From Stemphylium vesicarium (Eukaryota; Ascomycota; Dothideomycetes; Pleosporales; Pleosporaceae), in assembly GCA_004380135.1 (NCBI GenBank), contig QXCR01000011.1, positions 248,001-312,000 on the forward strand: DNA of 64,000 nucleotides, given 5' to 3'. Shown piece after piece: positions 10,567 through 21,267 of the stretch (positions within the stretch are counted from its first letter, which is position 1; each line of letters begins with the position of its first letter). Below the pieces are notes generated by a model. The model was not told the DNA's origin. It saw only the letters and a program-made list of their open reading frames with translations, and searched no databases. Position numbers and translations under genes: made by a program.

Positions 10567-11311
10567 AGCGTCGCGCCGCCAGTGTTCGCGGATAGCCCTT
10601 GGTGTATGAGATATTAGAGTACATTAGAGACCGGTTCTTGTGGTTGTTGTTGCCTACGTGGTCAGGCTGTGGCGTTACAGTAGCTGTATCCATCAAAGCT
10701 GCGGGACTGTCACGTGTACCTCATTTCGCTGTCTACTTGGGCAGGTACCCACCCTCCAACAATTTCTCAAAACCATGGAGCTATGGATCTGCCGCCAGAT
10801 CGCAAATCCCCTAGCATGTCCATCCCAGAACACATCATCGCCATCACCCCCTCATCTCCTCCGCATGAACACGCACTTCATAACCCATCCTTCGACTCAC
10901 ACCGCAATAAACCCATAAAACAACTTTCCATGTTGCATAAACGTCGCACTCCATCTGATACGCGCTACGTGCGTGCTGCGCCATGCTCGGCAGCCAACCA
11001 CAACACGGCAAACACTGTTTCAGATCGGCAAACACCATGTTCGCGCGCAAACATTGGATATCCAGGGCATGCGTATCCTTTCTGGAATGTTTCCGGAACA
11101 GATGAGAAGGGCTGGTTTGTGGTGTTTATGGGAAACGCCGATGTGGTGCGTGGGGTGTGGGAGGATGGGTAGGGGCTTGTAGGCGAGTGTGAAAGGAGAG
11201 GGGATTTTGGACGTGGTGGGTTATAAGGTCGAGTTGTGTCTCTTGGATTATCGTATTGGTATTTTCTTCTTCAGTACATTTTTTCTGTTTTTACTCTTGT
11301 TATTCGCCACG
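10567..11311. other. Intergenic, divergent between HET relic and 11312 gene
   Basis: A plus frame at 10714-11172 (152 codons) has unusual Pro/His/Ser composition and no recognisable domain; I do not call it. The last 80 bases before 11312 are T-rich (11260-11310), consistent with a promoter or leader. Confidence 0.4.
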
Positions 11312-12607
11312 ATGCCATCCTTTGCTTTTTGGAAAAACCCCAAATCGAATCCCTCGAAAGCACCGCCGCCTCCTGAAGATGAACTGCTCGACAGGATAAA
11401 CATGCCAGATGCTGTTGTGATCAAGAACCTGGACTTGGAGGCGGGGAACGAGGATTCTGGTGTCTTTCTGTTTGATGAGTCGGATATGTCGCCGTCCATG
11501 TCGCATACATCGCCTTCGGAGCAATCGGAGAAAACGACGGAGAAGGTGGAATCGGTTCCGGTAGAGGATCAGGAGCAGGCGGGTGGCAGTCAAACGATGA
11601 ACAGCGAGAAAGAATTAGAATTACCTACATCGACTACCCATGCATCACCAACACCACCAAACGACCGAGACTCCGCTGTCTACCTCTCGGACGACGAAAT
11701 CATTACATCCCGATCTCGATCCCATACAACTAACACAAACGACGTCGCGGAATCGGAAAACTACACATACTCAAAGCCCATCACATCCACCAAAGCAACA
11801 TCTCCGCAACAACGCACAGATTCCATTGTACGCCTCCGAAGACCAGCAGAGCTAAACCTAGGTACGAACCCGGTAGCTGATGCTTCAAAGCCGCGCTCCG
11901 AACTTGAGCAACGGTACGACTTGATTCGCAATTCGAAAACCCAGTCCAAGGCTGCCCTGCGATCGCCGACGGAGCTTCTGCAGGAAAGACTCAACATGTC
12001 GTCGAAGAAGGAAAAGGTAGAAGACAAGACTCGCGTTTTTATTCCGCCGCGAGCGACGACAGATGGGTGCTGGTTACCGGGACCAGGCGCGCAAGTGGAT
12101 GCTTTCACTAGTACATCGGTGCGTGCTAGGACCGAAGCTGGTAATAGACCAGCGTGGTGGTGCAAATTCGATAAGCTCGTTGTGTTTGATGGCATTGAAG
12201 AGGGCGAGGACGGCGAAACGAAGATCCACACCCGGACGAGCAAGGGGCTTAGCATTGCTCGGCGGCGGGGTGAGCTGGAATCGATCGTTATTCCGCTGGA
12301 CTGTGCTCATTGTCAGGAGATGCTTAACCGTCACGAGTGGAAGTATGACATGAGGGTTTGCAAGAGAAGTGTATGCTGGGATTGCAAAGAGAGATGCAAA
12401 TGGGAGTTGGAAGAGGAAAAGCGTGTAGACGAAGCAGGAATATCCAAGTCGGACGGAAACAGATATCGCGCAGACAGTGTTTTGCAGGACGGACAAAATC
12501 ATGGAGAAGACATGTTGCAAAAGGTTGGTATTGAACAAGCTGGGCCGGCAAGTCCGACGGAGGCCATGGGTGGCATCGAAGAGAGGTTTGGAAGTAGGGG
12601 ATTGTAG
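11312..12607 (+). CDS. Uncharacterised protein with C-terminal cysteine cluster
   Basis: Single exon, 431 residues if started at ATG 11312. The frame is open further upstream to an ATG at 11189, but that extension is a hydrophobic T-rich leader that looks untranslated. Residues 1-250 are low-complexity, Ser/Thr/Glu-rich and probably disordered. Residues about 265-375 form the only globular-looking part, with DGCWLPGPGAQVDAF, a WWCKFDKLVVFDGI strand region, and then a Cys cluster CAHC...C...CWDCKERC that could bind zinc. I recognise no family. It is convergent with the next gene (120 bp between stops). Confidence 0.7.
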   Translation: MPSFAFWKNPKSNPSKAPPPPEDELLDRINMPDAVVIKNLDLEAGNEDSGVFLFDESDMSPSMSHTSPSEQSEKTTEKVESVPVEDQEQAGGSQTMNSEKELELPTSTTHASPTPPNDRDSAVYLSDDEIITSRSRSHTTNTNDVAESENYTYSKPITSTKATSPQQRTDSIVRLRRPAELNLGTNPVADASKPRSELEQRYDLIRNSKTQSKAALRSPTELLQERLNMSSKKEKVEDKTRVFIPPRATTDGCWLPGPGAQVDAFTSTSVRARTEAGNRPAWWCKFDKLVVFDGIEEGEDGETKIHTRTSKGLSIARRRGELESIVIPLDCAHCQEMLNRHEWKYDMRVCKRSVCWDCKERCKWELEEEKRVDEAGISKSDGNRYRADSVLQDGQNHGEDMLQKVGIEQAGPASPTEAMGGIEERFGSRGL

Positions 12608-12727
12608 AATGACATCTGGATACGGCGTAGAGGAAAAACAAGTACTTACAGCAAGGACTGTACTTTGAAACAAACAAAATCCAGGAGTCTCTTCGATATA
12701 TGACTCATAAAGGCAAAAGATCTACCC

Positions 12728-13588
12728 TCAATCCAGATCCATGGCGTCGTCCATATATTCAAATGGCGTATCCTCAATCTCCATGCTGGTATATCCGTAT
12801 GTCCTGGGTTCGAAATCCCGGCTGGTTAGACCGTTGCCATTCGAACTACCATTGGAGTACTCCTGTACCACACCATGAGCGAGGTCACACCCCCCGATGA
12901 TATTGCGCAACATGTGCTCCAACTGCAAGTCCTCGAGGCGCATGTTCTTGCTTGACTCGCTGTCGGTGAGTTTGGCCTTGCGATCAGCATCCTTCCAAGC
13001 ATTGCGATACTCTTTGGCAATGCCTAGTTGTACACGAACGTCTTGTAACCCTAGAGACCCAGACAATGGGCACTTCTCGTCATCTAGAGCTTCTAGCAAG
13101 TTGGCGTGGAAGGCGTGCGAAGCCATAGGCCGTGTACGATGGAGATCTGGATTGGTTTCGTATCGGAGGGCATTGAAGTTCTGACGCGGGACGGAGGCGG
13201 ATACGCTGAAGCCGAAGATGGCTAAGCAATCGGTAATATAGCGCTCAAGCAGAGTGTAGAATTCGAAGAAATCCACCTTGAACATGGATTCGGCTTGTTT
13301 CTGGACCAAGTCAGTCTCGCGACAATGGCTGGAGGAGTGATGGCGCTGAATGTCACCTACACTTGAAGCGCCACTGCCCATTGCGTGTTGCGACTGATTG
13401 TAGTCATTCTGCTGAGCTGCCTGTACAATTTCCATGGTTCGCATGTACGACACCATCAACATCTCGGCCTTCCACCGGAGACGCCCTAATAGTCGCGTGG
13501 CTCGGTCCTTGTCCTGCTTGAGCTTTTCGGCCTTTGATTGCGCTACGCTCTCAGCTGGCGTCTTCGGTGCGTATTTGGACGTTTTCAT
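12728..13588 (-). CDS. Conserved-looking fungal protein of unknown function
   Basis: Single exon, 286 residues, ATG at 13588. The N-terminus is basic and Lys/Ala-rich (KTPAESVAQSKAEKLKQDKDRA) and leads into a helix with WKAEMLMVSYMRTMEIVQAA. The core FFEFYTLLERYITDCLAIFG is amphipathic and helical, and a later NFNALRYETNPDLH to AFHANLLEALDDE stretch is also ordered-looking. The C-terminus is Ser/Asn/Gly and acid rich. There is no signal peptide or membrane segment; a nuclear or cytoplasmic role is likely. Codon composition fits its housekeeping neighbours. I do not recognise a named family. Confidence 0.72.
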   Translation of the reverse strand: MKTSKYAPKTPAESVAQSKAEKLKQDKDRATRLLGRLRWKAEMLMVSYMRTMEIVQAAQQNDYNQSQHAMGSGASSVGDIQRHHSSSHCRETDLVQKQAESMFKVDFFEFYTLLERYITDCLAIFGFSVSASVPRQNFNALRYETNPDLHRTRPMASHAFHANLLEALDDEKCPLSGSLGLQDVRVQLGIAKEYRNAWKDADRKAKLTDSESSKNMRLEDLQLEHMLRNIIGGCDLAHGVVQEYSNGSSNGNGLTSRDFEPRTYGYTSMEIEDTPFEYMDDAMDLD

Positions 13589-14169
13589 CGCGTCTGATAT
13601 TTGAATGACTATGGTGGGGTACAGGGTCCGATGTGAGCTGTATAAATGGGAAATTTACCAAACGTTGGTACTGTTCGTCAATTAACTAGTGTAGGAATGA
13701 AAGCCAGAATTATATGTGCGCTAGATTTTCAACAGCGTTCGAGCATAGCCAGTCGTGCATCGTGAGATATCAGCGCGAAAGTGGGCGCGTGATGCGACTG
13801 ACGTTGTGAGAAAGGTGGAATGGGGCCATTCGCGCCGAGGCTTCCTTTCGCTATGGCTGACTCAGCTCATTGAGTCGTGACTGCATGTAGTGAAAGCTTA
13901 GTGGTGAGGAAACTGACATTGTCGCAGTATCAATTAGACAACCTTGTGCATGCCAGATGCTTCGGGCTTCATAATCACGTTGACCCGTGACAGCGCGTCA
14001 GGGTAGCTAGGTAAGACGGGGGCCAATGCCCAACGCGGCTTAGTGAATGGTTATCGGACCCCTGCCGAGGTTTCGAAGTCGCGTGTGTCGTCTTACCGCT
14101 GATGTCTCGTCTTGTATACTTGCGTCAATTGACCTGATATCTGCCCTACACCTCACCCTTCGTTACATC
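13589..14169. other. Intergenic upstream of the 12728-13588 gene
   Basis: No gene is seen. It should contain the promoter of the minus-strand gene at 13588. GC is mixed and there is no repeat. Confidence 0.4.
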
Positions 14170-14452
14170 ATGGCACGTCCGAAGCGCAAGGTAGCGGGCC
14201 TATCCGAACCCCCGTTACAACACCACCACCTACTTCGAAAACCAGAGTAGGCGTCGTGATCCCCAACCAAACCCGCCAGGAACCTCCACCGAAAAGGCAA
14301 AAGACACAAGAGCCTCCCACGAAAGGACACAAGACTTGAAAACGTGTTGCCAAAGATACAGACGCGCCACAGCCAGTCGCCGAACCTAAACCGAAGAGGA
14401 GCAAGCAAAAGCCCCCCGGATACGGTTAGATACATGGTGAGAAAATGCGCAT
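14170..14452 (+). pseudogene. Possible relic of a small basic (nuclear-type) protein gene
   Basis: An ATG at 14170 opens MARPKRKVAGLSEP. Near the C5 run at about 14209-14213 the protein-like character moves to another frame, which reads PPTSKTRVGVVIP..PPPKRQKTQEPPTKG, hits one TGA, and goes on with KRVAKDTDAPQPVAEPKPKR to a TAG at about 14426-14428. The continued Pro/Lys-rich character across one frame change and one stop suggests a decayed gene, or a spliced gene that I cannot model. No family is recognised. Confidence 0.28.
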
Positions 14453-14574
14453 ATGGTGACTGCATATTTCAAAAGTCACTGGAACAACCTGCAACCTGAT
14501 TCAGAATCGTTACATCACATCATCATTACCTTGACCACTACAACGCTCCAAACATCAGTACTGCATTATCAGAC

Positions 14575-17500
14575 CTAAAAGTTACCAACAACCCTTTTAA
14601 TCGACCTCCGCATACCCTCGCCCGTGATCTGTACAGCACCCTCCAGCTCGGCACTCCGTAGCACTTCCATAAACTCCTGATTCTCCACCTGTTCGCTCGC
14701 GCCCTCACGGACCTTCTTCATGAGGTCGTTCATTCGCACGCTCTGGCCAGCAGAGCCGAGTTCCTCAAGCGAAGACATGACTGCACGCTTGAGGTCTTCC
14801 TTCCTGCGTCGGTCACCAGTCGATGTGCCTTCTGTGAGGAGAGACATGTCGATGAGACCGGTGCGTGCATCTGTAGCTGCCTGCTTGAGCGCCGACTTGA
14901 TGAGGCGGACGGCTTCGTGAACGTCGTCGGCTGTGACCTCTTCTGAAAGACGCATCTTGGCATGGGCTTCCGCGAGACGAATCATCGATTCTAGTTGACG
15001 TGTGGTGGCCGTGATTCTTCGTTCTTGCGAGCGGATATCGGCACCGAGTCCGCGCATGGCGACGTACGCGTCTACAAGCGCTTTTGATGCAGGCTCGGTA
15101 ATCTTGGGGTGGATGTTGGAGCGCGCATAAGAAATGTAGGCGGTCAAGAACTCGATGGGCATGACTTCGTTCTTTGAAGCGTTCTCGGGTGTGTCTTCCA
15201 GGTACATGCCGACCAAGTGGCGGGCCATGCGACGATCATTTTGCTCATCAATGCGGTCCAAAACGAGGTAGACGAGATCGAAACGCGAGAGCAAGGTCGG
15301 AGGGAGATCGATGTTTTGTGGGACTGGGAGATTGACGTTGTACTTTGAGCCAATAGGGTTGGCGGAAGCCAGGATCGAAGTACGGGCGTTGAGGGTAGTG
15401 ATAATGCCGGCTTTAGCGATAGAGACAGTCTGCTGCTCCATTACTTCGTGTAGCACGGATCGTGTAGCTTCCGACATCTTGTCGAACTCATCAATGCAGC
15501 AGACACCGCCGTCAGACAATACCAGAGCTCCAGACTCTAGAACCAACTGTCGTGTCTCGGGATCGCGTGTGACATACGCAGTAAGACCAACAGCAGAAGA
15601 ACCCTTTCCGGAAGTGTACACACCGCGCGGTGCGATCCTGTGGACATACTGCAGAATCTGGGATTTAGCTGTAGATGGATCACCACAGAGTAGAACGTTG
15701 ATGTCGCCACGATACTTGGGGCTGCCACCCTTTTCGAATTGTTTGTTGGTGCCGCCAAAGAGTTGAAGTAGGATGCCCTTCTTCACATCGTCCATCTCGT
15801 AAATGCTGGGCGCGAGTGATCGAGAGAGAAGGTCATAGACATCAGGGCGGGCACCGGTAGCCTTGATCTTCTCCTCCTCTTCTTCGGAGACCTTGCGGGT
15901 TTCCTCGAGATCACCAGCTGCATGCTCAGCAAGCTCCTCTTCAATTGTAGATACATCAATTCCGAGTCGCTTCTTATCGACCTTTTGGATATGTAGCGCA
16001 TCGACATATGTTTTGAAGATGTTCTTGACTGATCGCTGTCGCGGATTGATGCGGACCTGGTTACACTTGAAAATGCCCGTAATTTCTACACGGTCACCGG
16101 CTTTGCAGACGTCGACGAGTTCGTCGTATGCACAAAGAGAGACGGAGTGTGGTGTTTGACCATCAGGCATATCGTCTGGTGTTTCTTGGAGCTTGATGAC
16201 CTGCTTGTTCGCAAACCCAGAGCGGTTGTGCACAATCTGCATCGAGTTGGGCGACTCGCAAACTGCGCGCGGGCATTTGGTAGGTTCGGTGATCTTACCA
16301 CGGTCAATGTCCACCCTGACAGTATGATTGCACACCGAGCATCGGAAGAAGGCTAGTAATGTTAGCGATAGGCGACAAATCTTCGCTGTTCTGCTTACCG
16401 TCTTTCATGTCAGGAATGATTGGGGTAGTCCTGATGACTAGACCCTTGACGCTGACAAGTTTGTCCATATCGCCAGGGTTCAGCTCACGCAGGTTAATGG
16501 TGTGGTCCAGGCCAAATGGCCTAACGTTGTAAGTCTTCTGATCCACCTCGCTGACCAGATTCGGGATATCCGCGAATGGGGCTGGAGACGGTGCGCCTGG
16601 CGTTGGAGCATCAGAACTCAACATTGGTGGCAGGGAACTGGAGTCACGAGCTCTGGGTTGAGCAGCGCGCTGTTGTTGCGAAATCTGGGTTCGCATCTCT
16701 GCCATGCGCTTCTCGGCAAGTTCAAGCATAGTATCCTTGATAGCAACATCCATGATGGGAATGATTTCGTTGGGATACGCCTGCAATTGGTGCCATAGCT
16801 TCCTCGTAGGCGGATAAGCTTTCAGGTTGCGCGCGTCCAAGTTCAAGGGCGTCACACCGAGCTCGAGCATCATTTTCATGAGATCGACATACTCTCGGGC
16901 CATGGCTGGGTGGTTTGGTGGCAGATTCATGCCCTCTTCGAGCTCACCATCCTGTATCAAGCGGTATTTCTTTTGGAAGTTCATGAGAAAGTCCCTCATG
17001 GCATGGCGAGCATCCACGAGGGACACATTGGTTCCCCAAATGACTCGCGAGGAGTTCCCGCCCAGCACATCTGCATCTGAAGTATCTGGGTTGATATTGG
17101 AAAAGGTGGCCGCATCTGAGGCATCCTGGACAGGCATGCCATTCTCGTCGACGAACAGTCTGCGGCGGCGATTGGTAGAGCTGGTGCCGAAGACATCGGA
17201 GTGGACATCGTTACGCCGACTACGGGCTGCAGACTCGGAGCCACGGACGAAGAGAGCGCTGCTGCTACTTCCAGGGACGTTGCTTTGCGCATTGCGGGCT
17301 CGGCCAGGGCTAGAGCTAGAGGCGTAGTGGATGGGCGAAGAGTCTGTGCATGTCAGTCATATTCCCGAGCTCGAATCTGTACTCTTCATACCTCCCATGG
17401 TCATGCCCGAAGCCTTTGGTGTTGTGCCGCCATCGCTTTCCTCCGCGCCATTTGCAGCCCCTGATGCCGAGGGGTTTGCAGGCGAAGAGCGAAAGAAGAG

Positions 17501-17713
17501 AGGCGATTGAGTTGAAGTGGTCTGAAACCTCGCATTTCTTGGGGTTGCTTGCGATCCACGCTGCGAAGCTTGTGTGGCCTCATCCTGGAGTTGCTCATCT
17601 GGATCTTCTGGCGGTGGGCTTGATGCTATCTGAGAATTTTGGCCGCGGGCACTTCGTCGTGGCGTCGCCGAAGCCGAAGTGCGCTGAGAGCGGCGCTGCG
17701 CTGGGGACGACAT
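14575..17713 (-). CDS. mcm4: DNA replication licensing factor MCM4
   Basis: Subunit of the MCM2-7 replicative helicase in the nucleus. Exons (minus) 17713-17392, 17343-16399 and 16352-14575 give 1,014 residues. The first 150 or so residues are Ser/Thr/Arg-rich and disordered, as in MCM4 orthologues, where they are targets of DDK/CDK. An OB-fold/zinc region follows, with C427, C430, C449 and C454 (CSVC..CPRAVC). The AAA+ core has Walker A GDPSTAKSQ (about 646-654), Walker B CIDEFDKM (about 708-715) and the arginine finger in SRFDL. A helical lid and a winged-helix-like C-terminus complete it. The introns (48 and 46 nt) are canonical. It is divergent from tubulin cofactor A; two ACGCGT boxes lie about 95-108 bp upstream of its ATG. 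Confidence 0.97.
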
Positions 17714-18156
17714 TGTTGCGGCGCTCTATGCGGCAGCGACGGTGAATGTGTTGATGTTTTAGAGGGGTTGCCGGGGAAAGGTGGGTTTATCGCGCCTGTC
17801 CCTTGGACGCGTGGGACGCGTTCTGGTCTAGTCTGTAAAGAGATGCTTAAGTGGACTTGGCGCTGCGAATGCGTCTTCCTTTACATGTAGGCTGAAGGAT
17901 TGAGAATGATTAGGTATTTTGTCAAAGAAAGTAACATGTTAGCCACTGAATTCTCGCCATCGTACCGACATCTTAGTGTTGATGCGCATGAAGACCCGTG
18001 TAAACCAAAACAGTGGGGCAGCTTAGCCCCGCCGCCAAACGAACATTTCCAGTAGGCAGCAAGAAAGCCAGTCTTATTTACAACAACCCCAATACTTTTC
18101 TTGTGATTCAAACTTGGGGTATTCTATACAATCCCCTCCAACCTACACCTCTCGTC
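17714..18156. promoter_or_regulatory. Shared divergent promoter, mcm4 / tubulin cofactor A
   Basis: 443 bp separate the two start codons. The side near mcm4 is GC-rich and carries two MCB-type ACGCGT boxes (17807-17812 and 17816-17821). The side near cofactor A is more AT-rich. No TATA element is obvious. Confidence 0.6.
17807..17821. promoter_or_regulatory. Pair of MCB (ACGCGT) elements
   Basis: Two perfect palindromic ACGCGT hexamers start 9 bases apart. In yeasts MCB boxes bind MBF (Mbp1/Swi6) and drive G1/S transcription of replication genes. A closely spaced pair about 100 bp before an MCM start codon fits that role; use in this species is inferred. Confidence 0.6.
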
Positions 18157-18613
18157 ATGGCACCCCCTTCCAAGCTCGCAATAGCAACCGGCGTCGTGAC
18201 CCGCCTAGTCAAGGAAGAAGCAAGCTACCACAAGGAGATTGAGCAGCAAGAAGCACGCATCAAGAAGGCCGAGACTAGCGAGGGCGATGAAAATGCCGAG
18301 TACACACTCAGGCAAGAGGTGGGTGTCGACTTTTTATTAATATCAAATGAGACTGGGTTAACCTCTCTGCAGCGTCAGGCGCTCCAAGAGACCAAGAACG
18401 TCCTGCCCGGCATGAAGATCAAGATTGAGCAGGCAGTTGAGAGGCTGGAAGAAGAGCTCGTAAGTCGAATCGTGTGACTAGAATTGCCTGACGATACTAA
18501 TGAGACGCCAGGAAAACAACAAGGAAGCTGGTGGTGACGAGTCAACAGAGCAAGTCACAAAGGCAAAGGAGGCTGTTGCAAAGGGAAAGGCTGCTATGCG
18601 TGAGGCATCGTAG
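18157..18613 (+). CDS. Tubulin-specific chaperone A (TBCA/Rbl2 family)
   Basis: Binds beta-tubulin released from the chaperonin and passes it on for heterodimer assembly. Exons 18157-18318, 18373-18459 and 18512-18613 give 116 residues, the usual size for this three-helix protein. The N-terminus KLAIATGVVTRLVKEEASYHKEI and the following Glu/Lys/Gln-rich helices match the TBCA fold. The two short introns (54 and 52 nt) fall at phase 0. The stop is 114 bp from the stop of the convergent THOC7 gene. Confidence 0.93.
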
Positions 18614-18727
18614 ATTAAGGATCTAGTCCTGTGACTGGTTCTTATACCACTACAAAAGATGAAGATGAATAATACCCTAAACACCGCGCTATGCAAACCA
18701 CCACAGAAGATACAGTCCCACATGTGA

Positions 18728-19827
18728 TCATGACTCGTCCATCTTGATTGATGGACGGTCCTCACCATCGTCTTCGCCATCCTCGAGGTCTTCACCTTCT
18801 TCCAATCCAGAAGAGTCATCTGCGTGGGGATCGCCCGAGTTCGCTCCCGAGTCTGCCATCTCCATGTCTTCTGCAGCACCGGACCTAGCCGGCGACGGGG
18901 CGACACTAACTTCCCGTGATAGTGGCTTTAGCCGATCTTGAGGCGGTACTCGAAGTGATGACCCTTCTCCACTTTGACTTGCATGTATAGGCGTCATGCC
19001 ACCCTCGGGCCGTGGCGTACCAGCATGACTGACATCTCCCCTAGACGTGCTACCCTCGCCCTCACCGTCTTCATCGCCATCCTTCATCATGCCCTCCTTG
19101 CGCTCTGCCTCTTCTTTCTCGTCCTTGATCATGCGCAACATCCCTCTTGCTTCCTCTTCGATGCGACCGAACTGCGTGCGCCGGTCGCTCCAAGTGTCCT
19201 TTGCTGACTGTACTTCGTACTCCAGTTCTCTTATTTCCTGGTCCAGCTTTTCGTGGGCGTGTACCTGCTCGTCGCGTGGCTTCAACATCTTGCTACTTGT
19301 AATCTTCTCAGTCAGCTCGTCGTATGTCTTGCGCACGGCGAGCGTCTCTTTGGCCTCGACTAGGCGAACGCGGAGATCCTCGATAGTCTTGCGGACATGA
19401 TCCTGCTTCGCCTCGATGCCCGTCTTCTCCACGGCGTATCGTTCGCGCTCGGTGTGGTTGCTATTCGTCGTGAATTCTGCGCGCAGAATGGCGAAGTCAA
19501 GTAGCGATAGCTCATTCATAATGTCTTTGCGCCATATCTCGATGTTGTGCGCCTGCTGTTCGCGCTCGACTATGATCGCGGCTGCCTCTTCCTCGGCGGC
19601 CGAGGCGTCTGGCGGTGGTGAGGGGAGCTGTTTCGGGCGCGCATCTTCGAAGATATCGGGCTTCAACAGGCGACCGGCGGCATGTGTGTATGGGCGAGCC
19701 TCGACTGCTAAGAGTCGCGATACGTTATGGAGCGCATCTAGTAAAGTTAGCAATGGCTCCGAAGTAAGCTCTAGACAGCCCTACCTTCATCCGCCTGCGA
19801 TAGTAGGCCCCAATCTTTGGCCGCCAT
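18728..19827 (-). CDS. THO complex subunit 7 (Tho7/Mft1 type)
   Basis: Member of the THO/TREX complex, which couples transcription to mRNA export. Exon 1 (19827-19785) encodes MAAKDWGLLSQADE; a 47-nt intron follows; exon 2 is 19737-18728; total 350 residues. The core LSLLDFAILRAEFTTNSNH and ERERYAVEKTGIE is characteristic of the THOC7 family. Residues about 100-225 form a long coiled coil, used to pair with Tho5 in known complexes. The last 120 residues are Ser/Gly/Asp/Glu-rich and disordered, ending in an acidic run. It is divergent from elongin A and convergent with TBCA. Confidence 0.9.
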
Positions 19828-20340
19828 TAGATTTTTATCGGAGGGCGAATATGCGAAAACAGTTGTATGTCACTGGTTGTGGGTTTTGCTAGTATTCAGA
19901 GTCGCGATGTCGCAGTTCTACAGTCAATCACCGTGTCTGGCAGGGGTCTTCACTAGCGCCCGGCCTTCATCATCAGACGTCAGACACGTCCCCGACGCTT
20001 TCACTTTCACTTTCACCACACCCGCTCCGGCCTTTCTATTGTTGCCTTGTCACCGTCTTGGCAAAAGCTTCCTGGCGCATACAACCCTTCTTTGATTAGA
20101 ATACTACAATACGACCGTAAATGTTGTGGGCTACTCAGCCCCAACTACGGTTTACGCTGCCCAAGTACCACTTAACCGTAATTCACAATATCTAGAAGCC
20201 ACCTTTCGAACAAACTCTCAAAGGCCAACAAACACTCGCCTTGAACCACCATATTCCTCAAACTCAAAACTCTCTCTGCGCCGCTCTTTGCACTCGACAG
20301 TTTTTGGATACACCCACCGCGACACACCATCACCGCCATC
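19828..20340. promoter_or_regulatory. Divergent promoter, THOC7 / elongin A
   Basis: 513 bp between start codons. Several CT-rich patches and A-rich stretches lie near the elongin side. No recognised element or additional gene. Confidence 0.4.
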
Positions 20341-21267
20341 ATGCCAGTCGCTACACTCTTCGAGCTGGCTCGCCAGCGCCTGATAAAGAACATCGACATG
20401 CTGCGCGACGTCGGCGACCTACCCTACTCCTTCCTTCAACCCGTGCTACGCTTCGTCCAAAGCCCCGACCAACTCATGGAACTCGAATCCAACTGCCCAC
20501 AACTCCTTGGAGAAACCGGCGAGATCTGGCTGCGCTTCATCAAGCGCGACATACCGAACTGGGAGCAAAAGCCACATGAGCCGCGCGACCCTCGAAACTG
20601 GAGCAAAGTGTACCGCAAGCTGAAAAAGGACGCGGAGCAGGAGAAACGGGCTGATGAAGAGGCGCTGAAGCAGCAAATGAGGGCGATACAAAACGACCGG
20701 GCGCAGAACAAGACGCTGATAGTCGACACAAGAATAGGCTATGGCGCCGGTGCAAGCAAGATGTTCACCGGAAGAACGACGACAAGCTGGGGTCAGCCAT
20801 CCGGTGCGCCTGCGAAGACGGGCAAAGCCGCCTTCGACAAGCTGAAGCGAGGCATGTTCGACCACGGTCGCGAACGCCCCAAAGCAAGCCACATCCCCGC
20901 ACACCTCCTCGCCCAAAGAAAGAGCACAATCCGCCAGGCTCCAGCGCGCATGATTAGAATGGCGGAAAGCGAGGGCCCGCGCAACATGGTCTTGTCCAAG
21001 CAGGCTTCTACATCCATGGCAAACAAACCTGAGCCCAAGTCCTCTACGTCGGCGTCTGCATCTGCACCGAATTCGTCGAATCGCCCCAATATTACACAAC
21101 GTCCTGCGCCTCAACAGCGTAACCCGCCTCCGAATCGAACTTCGCTGCCGTCGGGCCAGCAGTTCAGTGCGCCGAAACCTAGACCTGCCGCTTCAGGTGC
21201 GGCGCCTGCTCCCAAGAGGAAGAGAGAGGAATACAGCATGTTTCAGCCTAAGAAACGGAGGGTGTGA
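20341..21267 (+). CDS. Elongin-A (RNA polymerase II transcription factor SIII subunit A)
   Basis: Single exon, 308 residues. The N-terminal 110 residues form an Elongin-A domain: LFELARQRLIKNIDMLRDVGDLPY resembles the BC-box/F-box-like segment that contacts elongin C, followed by VLRFVQSPDQLMELESNCPQ and a Trp-rich IWLRFIKRDIPNWE. Known roles are in Pol II elongation and in a ubiquitin ligase that removes stalled Pol II. The middle is a charged helix (DAEQEKRADEEALKQQMRAI). The C-terminus is Ser/Pro/Arg-rich and ends with basic clusters (KRKREE, KKRRV) that look like nuclear localisation signals. Confidence 0.92.
   Translation: MPVATLFELARQRLIKNIDMLRDVGDLPYSFLQPVLRFVQSPDQLMELESNCPQLLGETGEIWLRFIKRDIPNWEQKPHEPRDPRNWSKVYRKLKKDAEQEKRADEEALKQQMRAIQNDRAQNKTLIVDTRIGYGAGASKMFTGRTTTSWGQPSGAPAKTGKAAFDKLKRGMFDHGRERPKASHIPAHLLAQRKSTIRQAPARMIRMAESEGPRNMVLSKQASTSMANKPEPKSSTSASASAPNSSNRPNITQRPAPQQRNPPPNRTSLPSGQQFSAPKPRPAASGAAPAPKRKREEYSMFQPKKRRV

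Noticed and set aside
10714..11172. 152-codon plus-strand frame between HET relic and 11312 gene
   Set aside because: Pro/His/Ser-rich, no domain, lies in a promoter-like interval; composition fits non-coding DNA.
12800..12825. B-box-like GGGTTCGAAATCCC suggesting a second tRNA
   Set aside because: No acceptor, D or anticodon arm around it, and it lies inside the coding sequence of the 12728-13588 gene.
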